This document shows, piece by piece, positions 8,732-17,489 of a stretch of 64,000 nt of DNA. The notes below the pieces were generated by a model. It was not told the DNA's origin. It did not search any database and was given only the letters and a program-made list of their open reading frames with translations. Source of the stretch: Cytophagales bacterium (GTDB taxonomy: Bacteria; Bacteroidota; Bacteroidia; Cytophagales; Bernardetiaceae); contig JAAFJX010000010.1 of assembly GCA_013299045.1 (NCBI GenBank), positions 1-64,000 on the forward strand, in the 5' to 3' direction. Position 1 is the stretch's first letter. Each line of letters begins with the position of its first letter. The position numbers were made by a program, and so were the translations under genes.

Positions 8732-8906
8732 TTTTATAAGAAAAATTGGTGTGTTTATCAACGAACTATTCGTATGATCAAGACGCAATCAAAGCCAATC
8801 AGTAAGTCTATAAGCCACTCGTCTATCGTTTATAATTCTAAGCAGAGCATTGCGCCCAAAATGAGTTGAGGTATGCCGATTCCGTAAAATTCCCGCATAG
8901 TTTTGT

Positions 8907-8937
8907 TGCAAAATTTACTGCAAAAAGGTAGCTTTGT
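8907..8937 (+). promoter_or_regulatory. Promoter of lpdA
   Basis: TTG at 8907-8909, a 20-base spacer and TAGCTTTG at 8930-8937 fit the Bacteroidota promoter pattern. Confidence 0.6.
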
Positions 8938-8993
8938 GCGCAATAGAATTGCCGAAAGTTCTATAACACAAAGACATTTATCAAAAACGCAAT

Positions 8994-10397
8994 ATGAAAT
9001 ACGACGTTGTTGTAATTGGTTCAGGCCCTGGCGGTTACATTGCGGCTGTGCGCTGTGCACAGCTCAATATGAAAGTGGCTATCATTGAAAAATACCCTAC
9101 ACTTGGTGGCACCTGCTTGAACGTAGGCTGTATTCCTTCAAAAGCCCTTCTGGACTCTTCAGAGCATTATCACAATGCTTCCAAGCATTTTAAGGCACAC
9201 GGCATACAGGTTGGCAAGCTCGGCATTGACTTTGAGCAAATGATTCAGCGCAAAAGAGATGTGGTGAATGTAACTTGCCAAGGCATTTCATTTTTGATGA
9301 AGAAAAACAAGATTGATGTTTATCAAGGTATGGGCAGTTTTGTATCGGCTAAGCAAATTGCCGTAACTGATGCCGAAGGCAAACAAACGCTGTTAGACAC
9401 CGACAAGACTATCATTGCAACTGGCTCAAAACCAACACAACTGCCTTTTATTCCAATGGACAAAAAGCGCATCATTACCTCTACCGAAGCGCTCGAGCTC
9501 AAAGAGATTCCTAAGCACCTCATTGTTATCGGCGGCGGCATTATTGGTATGGAAATAGGCTCTGTTTATGGGCGTTTAGGTTCAAAAGTAACGGTTATAG
9601 AGTATTTGGACGGCATTATTCCTTCTATGGACGGCAGCTTAGGTAAGGAGCTACAGCGTATTCTCAAAAAGCAACTCAACTTTCAGTTTAACCTCAAACA
9701 CAAGGTTACGGGCGCAAGTGTTTCGGGCGAGGTGGTAACTGTTAAAGCTGAAAATGCCAAAGGCGAAACCGTAGAATTTGAAGGCGATTATTGCCTTTTA
9801 GCCATAGGCAGAAGCCCCTACACGCAGGGCTTGGCGCTAGAAAAAGCAGGGCTAAGTGCCGACAGCCGCGGCAAAATTGTTACGGATAAACACCTCCAAA
9901 CGTCCGTAGAAGGTATTTATGCCATTGGCGACGTGGCCTATGGGGCTATGCTGGCGCACAAAGCCGAAGAGGAAGGTGTTTTTGTGGCTGAGCATATAGC
10001 GGGTCAGAAGCCGCACATCAACTACAATCTCATACCCAGCGTGGTTTATACTTGGCCAGAGGCAGCAGGAGTGGGCTACACTGAAGAGCAACTTCAAAAA
10101 GAAAACATCGCTTATAAGCGTGGTGAGTTCCCTTTCCGCGCATTAGGCCGCGCCAGAGCCAGCACGGACATAGACGGTTTTGTTAAAATATTGGCTGACG
10201 AGAAAACAGACGAGATTCTGGGCGCACACATCATAGGCGCAAGGGCGGCAGACCTTATTTCAGAGGCTGTAGTGGCGATGGAGTACCGCGCTTCTGCCGA
10301 AGACATCAGCCGTATGTCGCACGCCCACCCCACTTACTCTGAAGCCTTCAAGGAGGCTTGCTTGGCCGCTACAGCCAATCGCGCACTCAATATGTAG
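8994..10397 (+). CDS. lpdA: Dihydrolipoyl dehydrogenase (E3)
   Basis: 467 aa, normal length. A homodimeric flavoprotein that reoxidises the dihydrolipoyl groups of the pyruvate, 2-oxoglutarate or branched-chain dehydrogenase complexes or of the glycine cleavage system, reducing NAD+. Seen: the FAD-binding GSGPGGYIAA near the N-terminus, the redox disulfide in GGTCLNVGCIPSK, the NAD-binding GGGIIGMEIGSVYGRLG (~180), the second FAD motif YAIGDV, and the C-terminal His-Glu pair in SHAHPTYSEAFKEA. No E1 or E2 gene lies nearby, so it is probably shared by several complexes. Confidence 0.95.
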   Translation: MKYDVVVIGSGPGGYIAAVRCAQLNMKVAIIEKYPTLGGTCLNVGCIPSKALLDSSEHYHNASKHFKAHGIQVGKLGIDFEQMIQRKRDVVNVTCQGISFLMKKNKIDVYQGMGSFVSAKQIAVTDAEGKQTLLDTDKTIIATGSKPTQLPFIPMDKKRIITSTEALELKEIPKHLIVIGGGIIGMEIGSVYGRLGSKVTVIEYLDGIIPSMDGSLGKELQRILKKQLNFQFNLKHKVTGASVSGEVVTVKAENAKGETVEFEGDYCLLAIGRSPYTQGLALEKAGLSADSRGKIVTDKHLQTSVEGIYAIGDVAYGAMLAHKAEEEGVFVAEHIAGQKPHINYNLIPSVVYTWPEAAGVGYTEEQLQKENIAYKRGEFPFRALGRARASTDIDGFVKILADEKTDEILGAHIIGARAADLISEAVVAMEYRASAEDISRMSHAHPTYSEAFKEACLAATANRALNM

Positions 10398-10888
10398 TTT
10401 GACGTAAAAGAAAGTTTTGCATCAGACTCGTGGATTAGGCTTCGGGTCTGGTGCAGAATAGCTGAAATTCCAGTAAAGAAGCCTCTGCTGTCCAAACGAA
10501 AGCGATTGAGCTTTTACAAGATTGAAAACTTTAATTTAGATGCCATAACACCACAGACCATGCTAAAGAGTTTGTAAACTATAAACTAACTACTAAAATG
10601 CTCAATGTCAGTTGTTTGTTTGTAGTTCATGCCACAGTTGGCAGATGAGCACTAATGACAGTTTAAGCAGACTTATTTAGACAATATTTTTCTGCAACAC
10701 TAATTCTGAGACTGTATCCGAACAAGACACTCAGAATGGTCTAGATTTTTAAAAACCACCTCAAAAACCTTTTTGTTTGTAGATTTACGTAATTGTGTAT
10801 CTTTGTGCGTGTGTTAGATGCAAAAATGCACGCAACGCATGAGCGCTTTGATAAACACCCTCAGTTACTACGTATTTCTTAAAATAAT
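10398..10888. other. 491-bp gap with two hairpins and the epimerase promoter
   Basis: No open reading frame of note. Hairpin 1 pairs GCATCAGAC (10419-10427) with GTCTGGTGC (10446-10454). Hairpin 2 pairs ATTCTGAG (10703-10710) with CTCAGAAT (10730-10737) and is followed by GGTCTAGATTTTT. Either could be a weak terminator or part of a structured RNA; neither resembles a tRNA. Confidence 0.5.
10777..10805 (+). promoter_or_regulatory. Promoter of the epimerase gene
   Basis: TTG at 10777-10779, an 18-base spacer and TATCTTTG at 10798-10805 give a near-consensus Bacteroidota promoter. The leader to the ATG at 10889 is about 80 bases. Confidence 0.7.
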
Positions 10889-11950
10889 ATGAAGATTGCT
10901 CTCATTACTGGTTCTGGCGGCCTTATTGGCAGTGAAGCCGTTAATTTTTTTGCTGATAAGTTCGATTTAATCTTAGGCATTGACAACGACCAGCGCGCCT
11001 ACTTTTTTGGCAAAGATGCCTCCACCGCATGGAATATCAGCCGCTTAACGGAGGGTGTATCTAACTATAAGCACTATAACGTGGATATACGCGACTTTAG
11101 CAGAGTGCAAGAAGTTTTTAAACATTACAACAGCGACATTGCTCTGGTCGTTCATACAGCCGCTCAGCCCAGCCACGATTGGGCTGCCAAAGAACCATTT
11201 ACTGACTTCACTATCAATGCGAACGGCACACTCAATATGCTCGAGGCTGTTCGTTTGCACGCTCCAGAAGCCGTCTTTATCTTTACCTCTACCAACAAAG
11301 TATATGGCGACAATCCTAACTATTTGCCGCTAGAGGAGCTAGAAACACGCTGGGAGTTGAAGCCTTCACACCCTTACTACAAAGAAGGGATAGATGAGCA
11401 GCATAGTATAGACCACACCATGCACTCTCTTTTTGGAGCTTCAAAAGTAGCCGCTGATGTGTTGGTACAAGAATATGGGCGCTATTTCGGACTTTATACA
11501 GGTACTTTCAGAGGGGGCTGCCTTACTGGCCCGCATCATTCTGGGGCACAGCTGCATGGCTTTTTGGCCTACTTGATGAAATGCGCCATTACGGGCAACC
11601 ATTACACCGTATTCGGTTACAAAGGCAAGCAGGTGAGAGATAACATACATTCCTATGACCTCGTGAATATGTTTTGGCATTTTTATCAGAATCCACGGCA
11701 AGGCGAAGTGTACAATGCGGGCGGAAGCCGTTATGCCAACTGCTCTATGCAAGAGGCCATTGCGCTCTGCGAACAAATTGTAGGTAAAAAATTGAGCCAT
11801 AGCTACGCAGAACAAAATCGTATGGGAGACCACATCTGGTGGATTAGCGACGTGAGCAAATTTAAAACGCACTATCCACAGTGGGCATATCAGTACGACC
11901 TGCAAGACACCCTTGTAGAGATGTACCAAGAAATGGCCAAACGATTTTAA
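10889..11950 (+). CDS. CDP-paratose 2-epimerase-like NAD-dependent epimerase
   Basis: 353 aa, extended short-chain dehydrogenase. The N-terminal [11 protein letters not shown] binds NAD and the catalytic pair appears in the [11 protein letters not shown] region. The long segment [60 protein letters not shown] and [18 protein letters not shown] is the signature of the CDP-paratose (tyvelose) 2-epimerase branch, which inverts C2 of a nucleotide-linked dideoxyhexose. Without ddhABCD homologues nearby the substrate remains uncertain; a UDP- or CDP-sugar epimerase for surface glycan is the safe call. asnB follows after 170 bases with its own promoter. Confidence 0.82.
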   Translation: MKIALITGSGGLIGSEAVNFFADKFDLILGIDNDQRAYFFGKDASTAWNISRLTEGVSNYKHYNVDIRDFSRVQEVFKHYNSDIALVVHTAAQPSHDWAAKEPFTDFTINANGTLNMLEAVRLHAPEAVFIFTSTNKVYGDNPNYLPLEELETRWELKPSHPYYKEGIDEQHSIDHTMHSLFGASKVAADVLVQEYGRYFGLYTGTFRGGCLTGPHHSGAQLHGFLAYLMKCAITGNHYTVFGYKGKQVRDNIHSYDLVNMFWHFYQNPRQGEVYNAGGSRYANCSMQEAIALCEQIVGKKLSHSYAEQNRMGDHIWWISDVSKFKTHYPQWAYQYDLQDTLVEMYQEMAKRF

Positions 11951-12076
11951 AAGAAGATTGAATCAATACCGATACCGTTCTAAACGTTTTTAATGTTGTT
12001 AAAAAAATTAGCTTAGGGTTTATTTAATCGTCCCTTATTAAAATTTTTATGCTCAATCCCAAATAAAAAAAAAGAC

Positions 12077-12084
12077 TATATTTG
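12077..12084 (+). promoter_or_regulatory. -7 box for asnB
   Basis: TATATTTG at 12077-12084 matches TAnnTTTG, 36 bases upstream of the asnB ATG. The -33 element is not clear in the surrounding A-rich sequence. A TAATCGTCCCTTATT variant of the dispersed motif lies about 45 bases upstream. Confidence 0.55.
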
Positions 12085-12120
12085 TAGCCATATAGTAGAG
12101 TTTGATGAGAACGAATCTTT

Positions 12121-14049
12121 ATGTGTGGTATAACAGGGATATTTGCTTTTAATGAAATTGGGCGCTTCAATATGGTTCGCATGGCTGAAGCCACAGCTCA
12201 GCTAGAGCACCGAGGCCCCGATACTGGCCGTTTGTTTACAGATTATTTCGTTGGTATGGGGCATAGAAGACTCTCTATCATTGATTTAAGTAGTGAGGCC
12301 AACCAGCCCATGACAGACACAAGTGGACGCTACACCATTGTTTATAATGGCGAGATATTCAACTATGAAGCCTTGCGCAGTCAGCTTGTTCAGAAGGGCG
12401 TTAAGTTCCAAACCCAGTCTGACACCGAGGTTCTGCTACAGCTCTACATTCAAAAGAAAGAGGCTTGCTTAGACGATTTGGTAGGTTTTTTTGCTTTTGC
12501 TATTTATGATGCAGGCGAGCACTCTTTTTTTATTGCCCGCGACCGCTTCGGTATCAAGCCGCTGCTCTACTACATGGACAATGATAAATTTGTATTCTCC
12601 TCCGAGATGAAAAGCCTTGTGCAATACAATTTGCCGCTTACGCTCAACAAATCGGCTATTCTGACTTATTTTCAGCTGCATTATATACCTGCACCCAATA
12701 CCATCTATACACAGATAAAAAAGCTACCGCCCGCACACTACCTCTATGTACGCAAGCGAGACCTGGAATGTAAGCGTTACTACGAGCTGCCTAGCGAAGA
12801 AAGCAAGCCACCCAGCTACACAGACGCGCAGATGCAGTTGCGCTTGTTGATTAGACAGGCAGTAGAAATGCGCATGGTGTCAGACGTTCCACTTGGCGCA
12901 TTTTTGAGCGGCGGAATAGACTCTTCCGTCATTGTGGGCGTGGCTTCGGAGTTCAAAAAAGACCTGCATACCTTTTCTGTTGGTTATAAAGACGAGCCTC
13001 TCTTTGATGAAACCCATTATGCTGAACTTGTCGCCAAAAAATTTGGAACAAACCATCACGTCTTTAGCTTAAGTAACCACGATATTTTGAAAGCGGCTCA
13101 AGAAATGCTCAAGTTTCAAGGTGAGCCTTTTGCAGACTCGTCGGCCATTCCTTTTTTCTTGCTGTCGCAAAAAGCACGCCAGCACGTTACAGTAGCGCTT
13201 TCAGGAGATGGTGGCGACGAGACTTGGGCAGGTTACAACAAGTATGCAGGCGAGTATAAGTTGCGACAGAACGGCACGTCGGTTAGGTTCGCTAAGGCAG
13301 GGCTGGGTTTGCTCAAGGTGCTGCCCAAGTCCAGAAATTCTTTTCTGGGAAATAAGTTCAGGCAACTGCACAGACTGGGCGAGGCTGCACAATTTAGCCC
13401 ACAAGAGCGTTATTGGTATCTATCCTCTTTTGCGAAAGAAAACGAGGCTTTAGAACTTTTTAAGCCCGATTTTATGGACAGGGCCGTCATAGACGAATTT
13501 CAAAAACTCAAAAAGGAACTAGTGGCAAATATTGATGGCCTGGGCATCAACGACGTACTCCGCGCCGATGTACATTTGGTATTGCCTAACGATATGTTAC
13601 ATAAAGCAGACCAAATGTCTATGGCTTCGGGCCTTGAGGTACGTGTACCACTTTTAGACCACCGCGTTGTCAACTTCGCCTTTCAGATGCCAGCAAACTA
13701 TAAAATTGATGGCAACATGAAAAAAAAGATTTTACAAGACGCTTATAAAACTTTTTTGCCCCCAGAATTATATAACAGGCCCAAGCAAGGTTTTGATGTG
13801 CCGCTAATGAAAGGCTATAAAACGCTGCTGCGTTCTTGGATAGAAACAGAGCTTTTAAGTGATGATTTTCTGGAGGCACAGGGCTTTTGGGACATGAATA
13901 CCATGCGCGCCTGGCGACAACGCATATTGAACAGCACTGACTACGACCAAAACCGCGCCTGGGCTATTTTGGCCTTTCAGTATTGGTGGAAGCACCAAAA
14001 AGCTAAAACGATTACCGAAGAAGAGTATAAAAATTTGCAGGATGACTGA
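12121..14049 (+). CDS. asnB: Asparagine synthase (glutamine-hydrolysing)
   Basis: 642 aa. The N-terminal class II glutamine amidotransferase domain begins with the nucleophile Cys2 (MCGITGIFAF) and has the HRGPD motif and NGEIFNYEALR. The C-terminal synthase domain carries the ATP pyrophosphatase motif GAFLSGGIDSSVIVG (~250-262) and SGDGGDETWAGYNKY. It makes asparagine from aspartate, ATP and glutamine. Homologues of this length in glycan clusters can also amidate sugars or acids, and the preceding sugar epimerase makes that alternative worth keeping. Length and both catalytic centres are intact. Confidence 0.93.
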   Translation: MCGITGIFAFNEIGRFNMVRMAEATAQLEHRGPDTGRLFTDYFVGMGHRRLSIIDLSSEANQPMTDTSGRYTIVYNGEIFNYEALRSQLVQKGVKFQTQSDTEVLLQLYIQKKEACLDDLVGFFAFAIYDAGEHSFFIARDRFGIKPLLYYMDNDKFVFSSEMKSLVQYNLPLTLNKSAILTYFQLHYIPAPNTIYTQIKKLPPAHYLYVRKRDLECKRYYELPSEESKPPSYTDAQMQLRLLIRQAVEMRMVSDVPLGAFLSGGIDSSVIVGVASEFKKDLHTFSVGYKDEPLFDETHYAELVAKKFGTNHHVFSLSNHDILKAAQEMLKFQGEPFADSSAIPFFLLSQKARQHVTVALSGDGGDETWAGYNKYAGEYKLRQNGTSVRFAKAGLGLLKVLPKSRNSFLGNKFRQLHRLGEAAQFSPQERYWYLSSFAKENEALELFKPDFMDRAVIDEFQKLKKELVANIDGLGINDVLRADVHLVLPNDMLHKADQMSMASGLEVRVPLLDHRVVNFAFQMPANYKIDGNMKKKILQDAYKTFLPPELYNRPKQGFDVPLMKGYKTLLRSWIETELLSDDFLEAQGFWDMNTMRAWRQRILNSTDYDQNRAWAILAFQYWWKHQKAKTITEEEYKNLQDD

Positions 14050-14097
14050 TGCAACACTGAATCCGATGAATTTAATTTTCTTTTTGACTACAATTTT

Positions 14098-14129
14098 TTG
14101 CAAAGTTCATTGTAAAGAAGCTATATTTG
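14098..14129 (+). promoter_or_regulatory. Promoter upstream of the adenylate cyclase gene
   Basis: TTG at 14098-14100, a 21-base spacer and TATATTTG at 14122-14129. The leader to the ATG at 14267 would be about 130 bases. Confidence 0.6.
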
Positions 14130-14266
14130 GCAGAAAGAAAATATATTGCGCTTTAAGATGTGGAATTGTCTTTTGCAAGTACATTTTTACATACAAAGTT
14201 CAGGTATCCAAATATTTTAGTCATACGAAGCACCATCACTGGTCTATTAGCATAGCCTTATAAGCA

Positions 14267-15790
14267 ATGAAAATTTATAATTTTTTTCTCATAGTATTGC
14301 TGTTGTTAAGTCATTCCGCTTTGGCTCAGTCAGAGCGTGAACGAATGCTTCAGAATAATATTTCTAATGCAGTCAAGACCCGAAACTCTGACCAAATAGC
14401 CAGGGCTTATGAGCAGATGGGAGACTATAAGGCTGCGCAGGGTGCTTATGCAGTTGGTATTGATAATATGATTTATGCGCTTTCTAACTATGAAAAAGCG
14501 AATGATAAGCGCGGCAGAGAAACCGTTATATTCAAGATAAGCGATGTTTACGCTAAATCAGGTAAACTCAAAAATGCCATAGATTACTCTGAAAAAGCAC
14601 TCAAGTTAGCCAAACAAATTGATGACATAGAAGGACAGCGCCGTGCTTACAGACAGTTAAGCGACTATTGGAAACGCCTTGGCGACCAGAAAAAATCAGA
14701 TTTTTATGCCGAACTCTACAAAAAGACCTTTAAAAGCGCCACAGAAGTATCTCAAAAAGAAAACGAAATAGCACGCTTACGTCGTGAGCAAGACGAACTA
14801 CGCAACCAGATTGTGGACAATGCCGAAAAAGACGCTAAACTCAAAGACCTTGAGGCTCAAATCAACGCAACCGAAGGCGAACTATCAAAGAAAAAAGAGG
14901 CATTCCAGCGTATGGAAGACTCTTTAAGTATGGCCGTCGTTGAGCAACAAAGTAAACTTGAGCTAGCTAAGGAAAAAGAAAAACGTACCCAAACAACCAT
15001 AGCAGGAGGAGTAGCTCTGCTCATTGTTTTAATCATTTTGGCCGTGGTTATCTTTGTTGCTTTAAGGCGTTCACGCCAAAATGCTAAAATGCTGGCTCGG
15101 CAAAATATTGAAATTGAAAATCAAAAAGCACTTATTGAAATCGAAAAGGAAAAATCTGATGCGCTCTTGCTCAATATTCTGCCAAAGGCCACTGCCGAAG
15201 AACTTAAAGAAAAAGGATTTGCAACACCTCAAAGCTATGAAAAAGTAACCATTCTTTTTACTGATTTTAAGGGTTTTACCGGCATTGCCGAACATCTGAG
15301 CGCAGAAGATATTATCAAAGAGTTGAATTATTGTTTTCTTGAATTTGATAAAATTTGTGATAAGCATAACGTTGAAAAAATTAAAACTATAGGCGATGCT
15401 TACATGGCAGCTGGGGGAGTACCTATCCCTAATACATCTAATCCGATAGATGTTGTGCAAGCTGGCTTAGAGATGCAGCGTTTTATGCTTCGCTGGCGGC
15501 GTGAGCGCGAGGAGCAGGGATACACCGACTTCTTTGAGCTGCGCTTGGGTATTCACACTGGCTCTATTGTGGCGGGAGTGGTCGGCAAGAATAAATTCGC
15601 TTATGATATTTGGGGAGATGCCGTCAACCTCGCTGCACGTATGGAGTCTAGCGGGGAAGTGGGGCGTGTGAATATTTCTGGCCAAACGTATGAACTCATT
15701 AAAGACAACTTTGAGTGTACCTACCGAGGCAGAGTTACAGCCAAAAACAAAGGCGAAGTAGATATGTATTTTGTAGATATGGAAAAATAA
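14267..15790 (+). CDS. Membrane class III adenylate cyclase with periplasmic TPR-like and coiled-coil sensor
   Basis: 507 aa. Signal peptide (1-20, ending ALAQ); TPR-like helical repeats to ~165 (YALSNYEKANDKRGRETVIFKISDVYAKSG, ALKLAKQIDD); a charged coiled coil (~165-245); one membrane span (~246-268); a short second coiled coil; then a cytoplasmic class III cyclase domain (~310-505). The domain shows the metal-binding Asp in ILFTDFKGFTG, KIKTIGDAYMAAGG with the adenine-selecting Lys and second metal Asp, and FAYDIWGDAVNLAARM with the Asp that pairs with Lys for ATP. These residues predict cAMP rather than cGMP. An M23 peptidase gene follows after 50 bases. The envelope-facing TPR region is the likely input, by inference. 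Confidence 0.88.
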   Translation: MKIYNFFLIVLLLLSHSALAQSERERMLQNNISNAVKTRNSDQIARAYEQMGDYKAAQGAYAVGIDNMIYALSNYEKANDKRGRETVIFKISDVYAKSGKLKNAIDYSEKALKLAKQIDDIEGQRRAYRQLSDYWKRLGDQKKSDFYAELYKKTFKSATEVSQKENEIARLRREQDELRNQIVDNAEKDAKLKDLEAQINATEGELSKKKEAFQRMEDSLSMAVVEQQSKLELAKEKEKRTQTTIAGGVALLIVLIILAVVIFVALRRSRQNAKMLARQNIEIENQKALIEIEKEKSDALLLNILPKATAEELKEKGFATPQSYEKVTILFTDFKGFTGIAEHLSAEDIIKELNYCFLEFDKICDKHNVEKIKTIGDAYMAAGGVPIPNTSNPIDVVQAGLEMQRFMLRWRREREEQGYTDFFELRLGIHTGSIVAGVVGKNKFAYDIWGDAVNLAARMESSGEVGRVNISGQTYELIKDNFECTYRGRVTAKNKGEVDMYFVDMEK

Positions 15791-15840
15791 TCAAAGGCCC
15801 TTTTGCATCAATCAAATGCAAACCTTTGTAGAAAACAGTT

Positions 15841-16710
15841 GTGCAAAAAAACAAAAAAACATTCACTGAGTGGCTTCTCAAGCATTATCTGCTGGTTTTC
15901 CGCGACGAAGAGAACCTACAGGTAGAGTTCTCGTTTCGTGTAAACTATGCACGCTTATTTTTGGCTCTGTTTGTTCTCATGTTGTTGCTATCTCTACCAG
16001 TTTTTTTTATTACACGGGCCTATATGGTGTCTAATTCGCGCCTTAGCGACTTAGATAGCAAGGGGCAGTTGTTACAATTAGCCATACAAATTGATTCTCT
16101 TGACCTTATGCTGGCCGAGAACCAACAATATTACAACAATTTGTCTAACGTCATCAATGGCAAAGTACAATACGAACAAACTGAAGCCCCAAAAAACAAA
16201 GACGATAAAACAAACCCAAGCAGCACAGTAACCAGCCTTGATGAGCTAGACCCCGTGGACTCTCTGTTTAGAAAAGAGTACGAAGGAGAATTACAAGAAG
16301 ACCAAGGCAGCGCCCAGCTCTTCTCTGGCAGCCAGTTGCATCGTTTGTTGCTTTTTCCGCCCTTGCAAGGCATAGTCATAAAAAAACACAGTCTCAAAGA
16401 GCCTCACTATGGCGTAGATTTAGCCGCTCCCAAAAATACACCCATCAAGGCCATTGCAGACGGCACTGTCCTGAGTGCTACTTGGACGCAAGATGCAGGC
16501 TTTATGATAGGCATACAGCATAGCAACGACTTGGTATCCTTTTATAAGCATAACTCCGAGCTACTTAAAAAAATGGGTGATTTTGTAAAAGCGGGTGAAG
16601 TCATAGCCATCATCGGCAATACAGGAGAGCAAACCGATGGCCCCCATCTGCACTTAGAACTTTGGTTTCAGGGTAGCCCAGTTAATCCTGAATACTTTAT
16701 TTCATTTTAA
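15841..16710 (+). CDS. M23-family (LytM) metallopeptidase with N-terminal membrane anchor
   Basis: 289 aa from a GTG start. One membrane span near residues 33-57 anchors it in the inner membrane; a linker with a short coiled region follows to ~150. The C-terminal LytM domain has the zinc-site HYGVDLAAP, FYKHNS and GPHLHLELW, so all expected zinc and catalytic histidines are present and it should cut peptidoglycan peptide cross-links. The domain order resembles the M23 proteins that act in cell-wall remodelling or division. It is 21 bases upstream of the NTF2-like gene and 50 bases downstream of the cyclase gene, so the three may be one transcript. Confidence 0.88.
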   Translation: MQKNKKTFTEWLLKHYLLVFRDEENLQVEFSFRVNYARLFLALFVLMLLLSLPVFFITRAYMVSNSRLSDLDSKGQLLQLAIQIDSLDLMLAENQQYYNNLSNVINGKVQYEQTEAPKNKDDKTNPSSTVTSLDELDPVDSLFRKEYEGELQEDQGSAQLFSGSQLHRLLLFPPLQGIVIKKHSLKEPHYGVDLAAPKNTPIKAIADGTVLSATWTQDAGFMIGIQHSNDLVSFYKHNSELLKKMGDFVKAGEVIAIIGNTGEQTDGPHLHLELWFQGSPVNPEYFISF

Positions 16711-16731
16711 CTATAAAATTATCCGTTTGTT

Positions 16732-17187
16732 ATGCTAAAAGCATCTATTTTTTTTATCTTGTTGGCTGGAACAATGAACATGGCTTGGGCACAAAAAAAA
16801 GAAGAGGCTCAAATAAAGAATTGTATCAATGCCTTTTTTGAGGCCATGCACCATGCCGATACCAGCGCTGTTATGAGAGTATTAGACCCAGAGGCAAGTA
16901 TGCAGAGTATAAGTGTTCTAAAAAGTGGTACTGTCTTCAATGTCAGTAGTATTGCAGCCTTCAAAGAGGCGCTTTCAACCATGAAAGGTCTAGATTTTGA
17001 GGAACGTTTGAGCGGCTACGACATCAAGATAAATGGCTCAATAGCAGTAGCGCACACGCCCTACCGTTTTTTTATGAACAAAAAAGAGCTACATTGTGGA
17101 GTGAACGTCTTTACTCTCTGGAGAAGCGGAGCTGGCTGGCGCATTGCACACATCATAGACACACGCATACCCACAGAGCCTGAATAA
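16732..17187 (+). CDS. Secreted NTF2-like (SnoaL/DUF4440-type) protein
   Basis: 151 aa. A signal peptide (MLKASIFFILLAGTMNMAWAQ) precedes a single cone-shaped NTF2-like domain: IKNCINAFFEAMHHADTSAVMRVLDPEA, AFKEALSTMKGLDFEERL, then strands ending in FTLWRSGAGWRIAHIIDTR. The family covers enzymes and binding proteins, and nothing here fixes a substrate. It is the last gene of the probable cyclase-M23-NTF2 run. Confidence 0.82.
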   Translation: MLKASIFFILLAGTMNMAWAQKKEEAQIKNCINAFFEAMHHADTSAVMRVLDPEASMQSISVLKSGTVFNVSSIAAFKEALSTMKGLDFEERLSGYDIKINGSIAVAHTPYRFFMNKKELHCGVNVFTLWRSGAGWRIAHIIDTRIPTEPE

Positions 17188-17489
17188 TTTTTTGAAGGAG
17201 GAGCAGCGTTTAATTGCTATTCAACGTAAGATTTGTTAAGGTGCATTCTATGGTGTTCTTACTTGTAAAGTAGTAGAGGCACTAAAAATCAAAACCAGAA
17301 TATTCGTAAAAAACCGTTCAACACAAACTATTAAATTATTTTGCTATGTTTAAACAAAACAATTTAATGGTTTGTTATAAAAATTGCAGAATATCCTTTG
17401 TTATTTACAAAACAGTTGTTTGTTTTGTAGCACTACTACTACTGTAAAATCTTAATTCTGAGTTTTACCTTTTCGCTTAACTAAATCTT
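17188..17489. other. Gap with a long hairpin upstream of the large secreted protein
   Basis: No gene seen. A 21-base stem pairs 17323-17343 (ACAAACTATTAAATT..) with 17355-17375 (..AATTTAATGGTTTGT), broken by only one mismatch and one wobble, with an 11-base loop. No clean TAnnTTTG box was found before the ATG at 17490. Confidence 0.6.

Noticed and set aside
10419-10454. Possible tRNA
   Set aside because: Only a single stem-loop is present; no cloverleaf, no T-loop GTTCRA and no acceptor pairing could be drawn.
12121-14049. Reading the epimerase-asnB pair as a complete O-antigen cluster
   Set aside because: No glycosyltransferase, flippase or dideoxyhexose synthesis genes are adjacent, and each gene has its own promoter.
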